NCBI GenBank assembly: GCA_027382625.1
Contig: JAJKFJ010021574.1
Coordinates: forward strand, 186,001-250,000
DNA length: 64,000 nt
From: Tetmemena sp. SeJ-2015
Lineage: Eukaryota; Ciliophora; Spirotrichea; Sporadotrichida; Oxytrichidae
Reading direction: 5' to 3'
Position 1 is the first letter of the stretch, and every line of letters begins with the position of its first letter. Positions 22,036-31,794 of the stretch are shown in pieces. Below the pieces are notes generated by a model that was given only the letters and a program-made list of their open reading frames with translations, was not told the DNA's origin and ran no database searches. A program made the position numbers and the translations under genes.

Positions 22036-22253
22036 TTTAGATTATGCAATTAAATTATATATGCTTCATTTAAACTCTTTACCAGAGTCACACTATCACA
22101 ATACCTTCACAACTTCTCTTATTATTATATCTAGTGCAGTAATTTGATATCCTGTCCCGAATTTTATATCAATGCTTAATTTAAAGAAAATTAGAGAATT
22201 TAAATTTTAAAACATTCTCAGTGATAAATTAATTAGCTAAAACACGTAAAAAA

Positions 22254-24108
22254 ATGGTAGTAACCTAAATTCTTAATGAAGTAAGTGACCAGAATTGGAG
22301 AATTTATTCTTGAACTCTCTTTGTTGAACTATAGAAGATCAAAATTAAATTTAGGAACAAGCAAGCAATAGCTAAATCTCGAGTCAAGATCATTCATGTT
22401 GCTTTTGGACAAGTTGCCTCAAGCTATTACTAGTTTTGACAGTAATCAATCTACTGTATAGCTATCTACGAAACAAATATCGCAAAAGCTAACTTAAAAG
22501 CTAAAATGGGAATAAAATAAACAGGATAAGTCTCATTTTGAACTCGAACGAGAAGGAGAAATCTAAAAACCTAAGCATCTACAATATCCTAAAATATTCT
22601 GATATTTATAATTTTTATATAAAATATAAAGTAGTTTATTGACAGGTGGGGCTCAAGGAATCGGGAAAGGTTTATTAGAGCTTTTGTCATAATTTCACTC
22701 CAACCAAGCTTATTTATAAAAAAAAATTTAAAAGTGAGACTAATATTCTTAGATGTCAACAAATAACTCGGAGAATAAACTCGTAAGTATTATTGTCTAT
22801 GCCTAAAGAGAGAATCGTCAGAATTTAAATATGATAATTTTAGGTTAAGAACTTATTGAGAGATTCAAGCTGAAATATGATTAAGTCTTGTTCATTAATT
22901 TTAATAAATGAATGCTCTGAAGAATATATTGATTAAGTTCAAGTGGATAGATATAAGCAATCAAGAAGCTTTACAGAAGTGCTGGGAATAAATCGTACAA
23001 GAGTATGGCACTATTCATTTGATCATTATATAAAATATCAAGATTTAAGACACATAATGCCTTAAATAATAAAAAATGCAATCCCTGAGCTTTCCTCTGG
23101 ATATAAATACTATGATAAAAAATTAGTAACCCAATAAATCATACTCTTTACGAGTTTAAGACAATCTTATACTGCAAAATGCTATAATTTATTACTAAAT
23201 GATTACAAAAATCATTAAATATCAACAGCCTATTTCTGTCATCTAAATACAAATAAAAACTTTGTATACGCTACAAAAATACTTTTTAATTTTCTAATAA
23301 CTATTATTCATTTGATCATAAATAACTCCTCTTCTAATTTTAAATAACGCTGCTAGAGTCCTTGGAAAAAGATTCAAGGATCTTAATTTTAAATTAAACA
23401 TTTTGAATGTATCTCTCCTTCAAAGATTTTGAGAAAACTATTCAAATAAATTTCCTTCCAATAATCTAACTAACAAAACTATTCCTTGATCAGAAGAACT
23501 TGATTGAATCTAAAACTAAAGGAGAGTTTCACATTGTGAACATTTGCTCCATAGCTGGCCATATCACAAGTGCCCACAATCTAAAATAAAAAATGAAATA
23601 TATTTCACAATAGTGACTACTCATCTGGGAAGTTTGCTTTGAATGGATTTTCTCAAGCGCTTAGATTAGGTAAGCTCTTAGTGAGTTATTAAAATTGATT
23701 TAGAAATTGATTAAGACTATCCATATTTGTGTTTGACAAATATTTACCCCTACCACATAAACACAGGCATGTTTAGAGGATTCAAACCCAAGATGTCTTT
23801 GTAAGGATAAACATATTGCTCATCTTTACCTTATCTAGTATTGTTAATGAGCTTGAACAAAGTTATTTTTAATTAATTAAACTTTATTTTTAATTTTTTA
23901 AAGTGATGTATCTGGAGCAATTTACGAAAGCATTTGCCTCGAGGACAAAGAAGTTTATGTGAGATGGTTCATAATTTATATGAAGATGATACTTGACTGG
24001 ATGCCCTATCGCTTGTAGTGGTGGTTCATCAATTGGTCAACCAGTGCAGGAATGGCCACATTCTAAGGTAGAGCAGATTAGCAAATAAATTAGCAATTAA
24101 AATAGTGA
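22254..24108 (+). CDS. Short-chain dehydrogenase/reductase (SDR16C/17-beta-HSD11-like)
   Basis: Classical SDR read across several MDSs: LTGGAQGIGKG (NAD(P) Rossmann loop), IFLDVN, IDISNQEALQ, IHLIINNAARVLGKRF (NNAG-type motif), IVNICSIAGH (catalytic Ser region), DYSSGKFALNGFSQALR (YxxxK catalytic pair) and NIYPYHINTGMFRG. It ends FQGRADQQINQQ...TGA at 24106-24108. The order matches lipid-droplet/retinoid-type SDRs. Pointers GTTCA, a 15-mer, TAAATAAC and ATCT are resolved, plus an intron 22783-22843. The beginning is uncertain: ATG 22254 leads through an intron-like 22281-22334 into a short basic frame that may instead be a separate small ORF. Confidence 0.86.
22281..22334 (+). other. Possible intron at the start of the SDR locus
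   Basis: GTAAGT...CTATAG after M-V-V-T-Q-I-L-N-E; the downstream frame is short and basic and stops near 22440. It may belong to a separate small ORF. Confidence 0.4.
22783..22843 (+). other. Intron of 61 nt, SDR gene
   Basis: GTAAGT...TTTTAG; joins G-E-Q-T-R to Q-E-L-I-E-R-F-K. Confidence 0.85.
22890..22941 (+). other. IES, pointer GTTCA, SDR gene
   Basis: Pointer copies 22890-22894 and 22937-22941; 47 bp removed, giving Q-V-L-F-K-W-I-D-I-S-N-Q-E. Confidence 0.88.
23012..23319 (+). other. IES of 293 bp with a 15-bp pointer, SDR gene
   Basis: Pointer TATTCATTTGATCAT at 23012-23026 and 23305-23319. Removal is the first of two steps that build H-L-I-I-N-N-A-A. The insert is very AT-rich. Confidence 0.88.
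23319..23348 (+). other. IES of 22 bp, pointer TAAATAAC, SDR gene
   Basis: Pointer copies 23319-23326 and 23341-23348. It completes the NNAG-type motif. The MDS between this IES and the previous one (23305-23326) consists only of the two pointers. Confidence 0.85.
23380..23414 (+). other. IES, pointer ATCT, SDR gene
   Basis: Pointer copies 23380-23383 and 23411-23414; 31 bp removed, giving F-K-D-L-S-F-K-D-F-E-K-T-I. Confidence 0.85.
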
Positions 24109-25200
24109 ACAAGCAAATATGAAATAGGGTTATTTTCTTTTCTCATATTTTTACTCAAGATTTGATTTTAAGATTAATTATCACTTTTTTAATTTAAAAA
24201 ATTAGGATTTTTGTTACTAAAAGTAATTACTTTAATTAATAAATACACTTCAAAAAATAATACCATTTTTAGATATAAAAATATAATCTTAATTATAGTG
24301 TCATCTCAAATTAAAAATGTAAATTACTTAAAACATTTAAGAATTTATTAAGGGGTTTAATTATGATATTTTTATATCAAGAAAATATAATTCTTATTTT
24401 TGATATTATATACTAAAATAAAAAGCAAAGTAAGTGAAGTGTTTGATAATTAAAATAAGCAGAGTGTGTTGGTTATTATATATTGAAGAACAGTCTCTGA
24501 TTTGGTTTATTAAGTGTTTTGCTCACTTCCATTCTCATTTTGACATTATAATTAAAATATATTCATCTTATAAAATATTGAAATTCTTTATTAAAAATCA
24601 TTCCAAATTATTTAATACACTCTTATAAAGAAATCTTCGAATTTATATAATAGGTTTACTTATTTTATTATAAATAATAAATTTTATATATAGCAATATT
24701 ATAGTTGAAATTAATTTGAAACTTGGAATTCCAAAAACTTTAAATATCGTAGGCTATTAATCATTATGTTGTCATAATATAAGCTGTATCATTTTAGTGA
24801 ATGAAAAAATGTATATTTGTGTATTATTTTAGTCGGATTAGTTTTCTAATTATCTCTTGCATTTTTTTAAAAAATATAAATTATTAAGTTTAAAGTCTAT
24901 CTAACTAAAACAATCATGCTTTATTTGCTAATTTGTTACCTCACAAACTGTTTTCATAGATTTTTGCTCCATATTAAAAATTAAGTAGCGACTGTTTATC
25001 GAAATTGCACTTTAGCATAATATAATATTATTCCTACCTCAAAAATAAAATAAAAATCATTAGATTTCAAGTCAAAAATAAACTAAATTTCATTTCATTT
25101 CCTTTTTCTATTTTATATAATTTATTTCCATAAAAAAACGCAAAAAATATTATTTAGCAATAATAATTATATTGTTTTGAGATCCTTAAATAAATAAGGT
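24109..25200. other. Very AT-rich spacer
   Basis: About 1.1 kb of strongly AT-rich sequence, dominated by A/T runs, between the SDR stop and the TmcB-1 start. Short frames open here only because the code has a single stop codon. I see no protein family, tandem repeat, terminal inverted repeat or telomere-like repeat. Probably germline-limited spacer plus untranslated flanks. Confidence 0.6.
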
Positions 25201-28200
25201 ATGAAAGACAAGAAAATTGGCAAGAGCGGCGCCCCCGTCGAAGAGCTGGAAAAGACCAGCTACGAAAAATTCGAAGACGAGGTCAAGAGCACCATCTTCA
25301 ACGTGCTTTATGTGCTGCTGAAGGATGATGAAACCTCCCATTGGAAACATATAGTCCTTATTCTCTTCGATCTGATGCAGATCTATTACTTCTCTTTTTC
25401 GGGCACTGTAAGTTACCTCTCCACTTTCACTTAGTCCTACTTACTTCTCTCCCCTATAAACAAGGATTTGCACATACCTACTTTATATTCACGTGATATT
25501 CAGCCTAGTTAAATATGAAGGGTAGAGGGGAGTAAAATGAAGGAGTTAAGGTTCAATATTATCTAAAATAATGAAACTGATTGTGATGATGGTTGTTTTA
25601 GGCCCACTTTCCCTGGAAATCAGACAGCGTGCTGGACTACGTTTAGGAGTTCTTGAATTTCTTCTAGATCAACTACTGGCTTGGAAAGCTTGACACGACC
25701 ACCTACTTAGTGTTCTTCTACATTTGCATCTTCATTATTTGCTTGGTGATCTTGGACATCTTCTATGTCTCCTACTCCTTTACCAAGAAGAAGTTCTCGT
25801 TTGTGTGGCCCTTGCAAGCACTCAGAAGCGTTTGTGGACTATTCGTTACCGTTCTTTTCCTTCCCCTACTAGGTAAGTTTCGTCCTATAGATTAAGAATT
25901 TTAAACCATCGAGGAGGATGGGTTCATATGAAGGGAGGGGGATTTAAAAATATTGGATACTTTGGAGTTCATATACTCATATAGATATTATGCATTTTAA
26001 TTTAGAGTCTGAGACAAATTTTAAAACTTATTTCACATTTTAAATAAATCACTAAGAAGCCATCGTTTCGCACTTTTAATTCGAATAAAATATCAACCCC
26101 TATAAATAATGGGAGTGATTCAAATCACTAGTTTGAATTATCTTTAAATGTATTCTCTCCTAACCTTACTAATTTAGAAACTTTCACATCCATGATCCAT
26201 TCATAAATCAACTTCATGATCGTGACGGTATTAATACTTCTTATATTAATTGTCATGCACATGACGGCCATTAGATAAACACCTTATTCCCGTCGATGAC
26301 TTGCTGGACAGGTATGCATATCATTCACGCTACCTTCTCATTCGTGGTGTCCTTCATATTCATGATTATCTGTATTATCGTTTCTCTCACCTACTTTGAC
26401 TCGCAAAGTGCTTCCCACGATATTACTTCCAGAGTAAATTCAAGAGCAGACGTATTCCTAATTGCACTTAAGATCATCCTTACCTATCTATGGGTGTTTC
26501 TGGGTACTCCCAGTTATCAGTGGCTTCTTATCGTGGTTCTGCTTATACTCTCATTCACAGCCTACTCCAACTTCAGAAACGACTGGCCCTACTTCAATGA
26601 CAAAATGAACAAGTTAAATAAGAGCCTATACTAATAAGTATCACTATTTTTAAGTTCTTCTGTGTGCTAACAGGTGTGTTTTTGTGGGCTAACTTCTGCG
26701 TCTTCATCTCTAAGTTGCTTGAGAACACTTAGTTCAGTGGCTCTCTTTAGCTTTACTTCTTGGGACTGCCCCTCATAATAGGTTTAATTGTCTTTGACAA
26801 GGACGAGCGAGTGAAACTCCTTCTCAAGAATATCAACAACTTCCAGAGGGGAGAAGAAGTCGCTCTTTAGATAAGATTCCTTCTGCATCTTATTACCACT
26901 AAAGACCACAATAGAAAGAACGCCATCATTCTTAAATACACACATTATAACTCATTCACTCATTTTTTTAGATGAATCTCAAAGGTTACATATATCACCA
27001 CGAGGACTCTTGTCCTAATGGAGACTGCTAACTCAAGTAATACAAGAATGGCCTTATCTAAAACTCTAAAAACAAGAAGGCAACTAAGAAGCACTCTCAG
27101 ATATCTTAGAATTATGATAACCAACAACTACTTTTGCAACATGTGAAGAATATGTACCGATAGGGAATTCAAAAGTTCCCAACATGCACTCCTCTCAAGA
27201 TTCAGTATGCTTTCTTCCTTATGGAAAGAATGAACAAGAAGTAAGAAGCAATAGCTGAGCTAACTCAAGCTGAACTGTTTAATCCTCCCTTCGATGAACA
27301 GTTCATCATTTACAGATACAAGAAGATGAGCGAGGATTTTGGAGATAGTCCCCATGAAAGTCATGCAGGTGGATTGGATGTAGTTGCCAAGTTTGAATTA
27401 GTCCAGATTTTATTTTCAGCATTCAAGTTTGCATACGAGTCAAGTTTGAGATAGTTCCAGCAGCATATTGAAAAGTCAGCTTAGTTGCACTACGATTTTT
27501 GGAATCACTTGAGAGAAGACAGACCAGATATTGCAAAGCTGAACGAATGCGGCTCCAAAATTAACTAGTCAATTATTATGGTTGAGTAGTACTGGGGCTA
27601 ACTTTAGAAATTAAACTCCAACTCCCCAAAAGCTCTCAAACTCTATGCCAAATTCTTGATCGATATTCTCAACGATAAAGAAGGAGGTTAAGAACTTCTG
27701 TCAAGAGCTAAGGATGCCACAAATGTCAAACAAAACTACTATGACGCAAACAACATGAATGAAATACAAGTATTAGTAGATAAAGGTATATTTTTGAATG
27801 AGGATCTTAACGACATCAATGCGATGAGTTCTAACGGCACGCCTTGCATTTATGTGACAGGTGATAATGATAAGATAGGTATGATTACTCAGTGTAACTC
27901 CGGATCATGTCGCATATTCGGTTACACTATTAATGAAATGAAAAACCATAACGTCGAAAAGCTAATGCCTGAAATGTATGCCAAGAATCATTCCAAAGTC
28001 TTAGATGATGCACTCTCGAAGGGGCCAGAAAATATACCCAACAAAGAGCGGCTCGTATTTGCTCGCCACAAGAGTGGATACATATTTCCCGTTTGGCTTC
28101 AACTAAAAATGGTGCAGAGTGCATCTGCAGGTATACAGTTCGTTGCCTTATTCAAAATATTTAATTCCTTAGTAAGATAAATGTTTAATCAAAATTGATA

Positions 28201-31200
28201 AGAAGATTATGAGTTCAAACATTGGCTATGTATTGCTGAATAAGGATAAAAAGATTCAAGGCATTTCTTCCTCTTGCATTAAGATGATGAGTCTTGACAT
28301 TCAAAAGATGCGCCGCCTTTCTTAAACTGGAATAGATATAAACAAGCTAGCTCCTTCACTTTTCGAAAATGACCACGGAGAATAAAACTTTACTCAGAAA
28401 GCTGGAGCAAATCTTGATTGGTACCTACCAGATTTCGAAAAGGCTAAAAAGGCTTAGACGGCTACTCCTACAAGAGGTGCTCCTTCTACTAATAAGTGGA
28501 GTGACATCTTAAAATTAGTACTTCAATATACTTATTGACAACAGTGCCACTACATCGAGAAGAGGAAGAGAACTTGATCCTAGGAAAATCTACATATCGG
28601 ATCAGAAGATCACTCTTTCAGCTCATTTAAACACTATCGTTATGGGAGATATGGGTGAAATAGGATGGTATTTGAAATTGGAGAACAGTTAATAGGGCAA
28701 GAATTTGAACTAGCGTAAGGACAAGGAGAAGGAGCGCATTAGACAGCCTCTCTTTCAATTTAGATACGATGCTAACACTGGTAAATTTGTGAGAGAGCTT
28801 AAGGATAACCCCTACATGGATACTGCAACTAAGAATCCTAACTTTGTGAATGGCAAGTGGCTGCAAATGCTTGGCGTTGAGGAGGAGTCACCAACTCCGC
28901 AACAACCTCAATCCTTTGTAAGGAGAACTAGACAAGCAAGAGCTAGATGTGGATGATGAAAAGCCAGAAGATAAGAGCATCCAAGGAAACAATGGACCAA
29001 ATGTTAGTGGAAAAGGTACCTCAACTCCAGACAGCTCTGACCTCCTAGATAGAAAGAAGAGATGGGGAAGAGGCATTTAAATCTATAAACTTATTGGAGG
29101 AAAGTTCCTTCCGAAAGACTATGATGAGGATATAAAGAAGCAGTAATAGATAGAAGAGGAGCAGCGTAAGAGAAATGAAGATGAGGAAAAGACTGCACAG
29201 AATGCAGATGTGTTCAAGAATAATATCAAGTCTCGTAAAGCACTTCAGATGGCAATCAATGATAAATCCACACCTAAGGCTATTAGTTTTAAAAGTATTT
29301 TAATAAGAATTATTAGAAACTTGCGTATCACCATGAATTTGGTGATAGTATGCTTGATGGCACTGGCAATAACAGAATTCTCTGTCATTAACTCCCAATT
29401 CAATGACATCAATGAGAATTTCAACCTCATCTAATAATCATATAGCCGTATATCTGAAGTTTAGAGAATATTTTTTCCTCTTATATTGCTTCTTTGATGT
29501 AAGAATCGCTTATGATGTCAGAAGTTTAATCCTTATCAACGAATAGAAGCAAGTTGTCTACGCAAATTACACCACAAAGAGCAATTACTCTGCTTACTTA
29601 CAAGATGATATCGAAGTAGCTTTAAATAATTTGTATGACCTACAGAATAAGATATCACTCAGCTCTCTATCAATGTCTTCAGCCCAACAAACTTTGGTCG
29701 ACACCAAATCTGTCAATCTGTATTTCAGAGATCAGGATGCAACTCTTAAGACTCTCAATCAAAATATTATTGCATATAAGTTATCTCAGCTTTTCTTTAA
29801 CTGAAGCTGTTTTGCAAGTGGCAAGTGCAGTATTCACAACTCGTCATCTCAATATTAGATCTTAAAAAGCTCAATATGAGGGTGTTTAAATATGCCTGAG
29901 GTAGTTGAGACTCAAGAGGATGTTTACTTCATCACTTATAATGTTTTCAACGACTTCCTGATCGCTTTGAGGAAGTCATCTCTCTACTATGTTGAAGACT
30001 TAAGCAGTCGTACTGACCAAAAGACTGAGCTAATTCTCATTCTGTTCAATAATGGTAAACTTATTTTTAGAATGTTCCTTGCCTCTATCGGAACTATGTT
30101 GCTGTCTCTTACTGTACTTTTACCAGTTATAAGCAGTGTTAACCTTGCAAGGATGAAAGTGCTGTCACTCTTTGTAGACATTCCTAATCACCACGTCTTC
30201 ACTTTGGGTTTCAAGTGCGAGAAATTCTAATATGAATATGATTGTCATTAACTTTAATTATATAAATTCATAACTTCTTTCCATGATGAACACAACGATG
30301 AAATAGAGTCTGAGGATGGCGACAATTTAAACAATAAATTGAGAGTTGTAACTAAAACTTAGGGACTTATTGAATACTAAAAATGATGAGCAAGAAATGA
30401 TGAGCTCTGCTGGAAACAAGAGAGGTGGCCACAAACTTCCCAAGAATTCTACTGGCTCTAACATGCAGTTCTTATTCAAGGCTGGTTTCGCTACTCTGCT
30501 TGATCTCAGCATACTTTATAGCCATGTTCATTCTCTCTCTTCAGTACATTAACAATATCCAAGTTATCACAGATGAGATGAACGCCCTCGCTCAAGCAGA
30601 GTCATACTACTCCTTCGTTCAAAACTCCCTCAGAGAGATGATCTATAATCCCGACAAGCCTATTCTCTAACACAGCTCCTTTGAAGTAGCTAGAGACTCT
30701 ATAGAGCAACTTTATCATCTAAACTCCCTTATTCTCATCATTTCTATAGTATCTATTTTTCATTAGAATAATTCTCAAAGATCACTTCGATAACAGAGAC
30801 GTTCTCTAAGAAGATTACCAACACTTTTATTCTATTATGGATATCGAGAATACAAATTTTAAAATCTCTAGTAAAAATGAACTTGTTCGAAGGAATGTAT
30901 CAGAACAACATCTGTGAGAATCCTGAAAACATCTAATTGAGTTTGATTCCGTTCGATTGTGAGACCTTCCTTGACAGAGCTGCAGCCCATGGACTTCAGA
31001 CCATTCTCGTCCGCTACTTTGAAACTATCAAGGCGATATTGAAGTCCTATATATCATATTAGGAGAAAGGGCTATCTCCAGCTCCCCTATTCAACTCCAA
31101 TTCCTTCCTCGAGCTTTACATCATTCAGTTACCATTACAAATAACAATACACTATTTAACTTTTACTTTTTCAGTTCCGCTTTATTTAGGATTCTTTCAG

Positions 31201-31516
31201 GCAATTCGTGTCTACTTTGTCTGACTCAGTGAACAGCGACTTCCAGAGCAGATCTGACACAAGAATGGCAGCCTTCATTGTTTTCGTGATTGGACTTTTG
31301 ATGGGCTATTTAATCATTTGGACTCCTTTCGTAAACAAGCTCAATAATGAAGGTAAACTTTTATATCCCGGTAACGTTACCTTTTAGATATGGAGGACTA
31401 AGTCTATGCTCACTATTATCCCCATAGAAGTTATCCTCAAAATTCCAAGAATCCAAGAATTCCTTCATAGCCAGAGCTTTTTCTCGAATAAGTCACAAAG
31501 CTCAGGTGGAAGCTGA
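25201..31516 (+). CDS. TmcB-like PAS membrane protein, copy 1
   Basis: Large multi-pass protein of the ciliate 'tiny macrocysts B'-like family. The N-terminal half has repeated hydrophobic helices (FIICLVILDIFYVSYSF, VFLGTPSYQWLLIVVL). A helical-repeat stretch follows (about 26980-27760), then a PAS domain at about 27830-28170 (TQCNSGSCRIFGYTINEM, KERLVFARHKSGYIFPVWL). A long linker and a C-terminal block with four or more membrane helices end at TGA 31514-31516. PAS domains commonly sense ligands or light, so a membrane sensor is plausible. Two introns (25408-25601, 25873-26177) and at least ten IESs are resolved. One-base frame breaks remain near 26275, 28912 and 30490. Exons 1-2 are unusually GC-rich (many C/G third positions) compared with the rest. 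Confidence 0.85.
25408..25601 (+). other. Intron 1, TmcB copy 1
   Basis: GTAAGT...GTTTTAG, 194 nt; joins S-G-T to A-H-F-P-W-K. Copy 2 has an intron at the same place (37268-37358). Confidence 0.88.
25873..26177 (+). other. Intron 2, TmcB copy 1
   Basis: GTAAGT...ATTTAG, 305 nt; phase-1 junction L-L-E-T-F-T. Same position as 37747-37819 in copy 2. Confidence 0.85.
26611..26656 (+). other. IES, pointer AAGTT, TmcB copy 1 only
   Basis: Pointer copies 26611-26615 and 26652-26656; 41 bp removed, giving D-K-M-N-K-F-F-C-V-L. Copy 2 reads D-T-M-N-K-F-F-C without an insert. Confidence 0.9.
26934..26983 (+). other. IES, pointer AAA, TmcB copy 1
   Basis: Pointer copies 26934-26936 and 26981-26983; 47 bp removed, giving A-I-I-L-K-G-Y-I-Y-H-H-E. 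Copy 2 has an IES at the same residue with pointer ATCTT. Confidence 0.82.
28152..28195 (+). other. IES, pointer TCAAAAT, TmcB copy 1
   Basis: Pointer copies 28152-28158 and 28189-28195; 37 bp removed, giving V-A-L-F-K-I-D-K-K-I-M right after the PAS domain. Copy 2 has no insert here. Confidence 0.9.
28502..28540 (+). other. IES, pointer TGACA, TmcB copy 1
   Basis: Pointer copies 28502-28506 and 28536-28540; 34 bp removed, giving K-W-S-D-N-S-A-T-T-S-R. Confidence 0.86.
29465..29506 (+). other. IES, pointer AGAAT, TmcB copy 1
   Basis: Pointer copies 29465-29469 and 29502-29506; 37 bp removed, giving S-E-V-Q-R-I-A-Y-D-V-R-S. Confidence 0.87.
29883..29926 (+). other. IES, pointer TGTTTA, TmcB copy 1
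   Basis: Pointer copies 29883-29888 and 29921-29926; 38 bp removed, giving Y-E-G-V-Y-F-I-T-Y-N-V-F-N-D, matching F-V-T-Y-N-A-F-N-D in copy 2. Confidence 0.9.
30222..30269 (+). other. IES of 42 bp, in frame, pointer AAATTC, TmcB copy 1
   Basis: Pointer copies 30222-30227 and 30264-30269. It removes 14 AT-rich codons without TGA between K-C-E-K-F and I-T-S-F-H-D. Confidence 0.72.
30351..30382 (+). other. IES of 25 bp, pointer ACTAAAA, TmcB copy 1
   Basis: Pointer copies 30351-30357 and 30376-30382; restores R-V-V-T-K-N-D-E-Q-E-M-M-S. Confidence 0.88.
30731..30777 (+). other. IES, pointer ATTCTCA, TmcB copy 1
   Basis: Pointer copies 30731-30737 and 30771-30777; 40 bp removed, giving L-N-S-L-I-L-K-D-H-F-D-N. 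Confidence 0.9.
31124..31176 (+). other. IES, pointer TTCAGTT, TmcB copy 1
   Basis: Pointer copies 31124-31130 and 31170-31176; 46 bp removed, giving L-Y-I-I-Q-F-R-F-I-Q-D-S. Confidence 0.9.
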
Positions 31517-31794
31517 CACTCAGCAAGTTGAGATTTAGCATCTCGCACTTCTAAAAAGGTTTGAAAAGTTTGACCTAGGATTTAAGCCACAAATTCAAGT
31601 CTACTTTCTCTCTTTAACTACTTAAGTTTCATAGTTTAAACGGCGGCCAAATATGCCTGTTTTTTAAAACTCATACCTTTAATAGAGGACCTTTTAATTT
31701 TATTAAATTTAAAACTATAAGAAAGACTGCTGCTAACTTCTCTTTGTCTATCTTTAATCGTTACAAATAATACTATCTCTAAATTCAATGATCA
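31517..31794. other. Spacer between TmcB-1 and CK1 stop codons
   Basis: The two flanking genes converge here (tail to tail). AT-rich, no frame or family recognised. It should hold both 3' untranslated ends and the two chromosome ends formed after rearrangement. Confidence 0.5.

Noticed and set aside
22881..22938. 8-bp repeat GATTAAGT as pointer in the SDR gene
   Set aside because: Joining at it puts the downstream I-D-I-S-N-Q-E segment out of frame. The nearby GTTCA repeat joins correctly, so the longer repeat looks coincidental.
24434..24628. 64-codon plus-strand ORF in the AT-rich spacer
   Set aside because: Composition is what AT-rich DNA gives by chance; hydrophobic/Lys-rich with no recognisable motif and no codon character.
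29778..29787. 7-bp IES (TAT-AAGT-TAT) in TmcB copy 1
   Set aside because: It would restore frame, but only four unique bases would be removed, so a simple sequence indel is as likely. Not listed as a feature.
26270..30490. Programmed ribosomal frameshifting of the Euplotes type at the one-base breaks
   Set aside because: Euplotes shifts occur at stop codons after AAA in a code where TAA/TAG stay stops. Here TAA/TAG are sense, and the breaks show no common slippery site.
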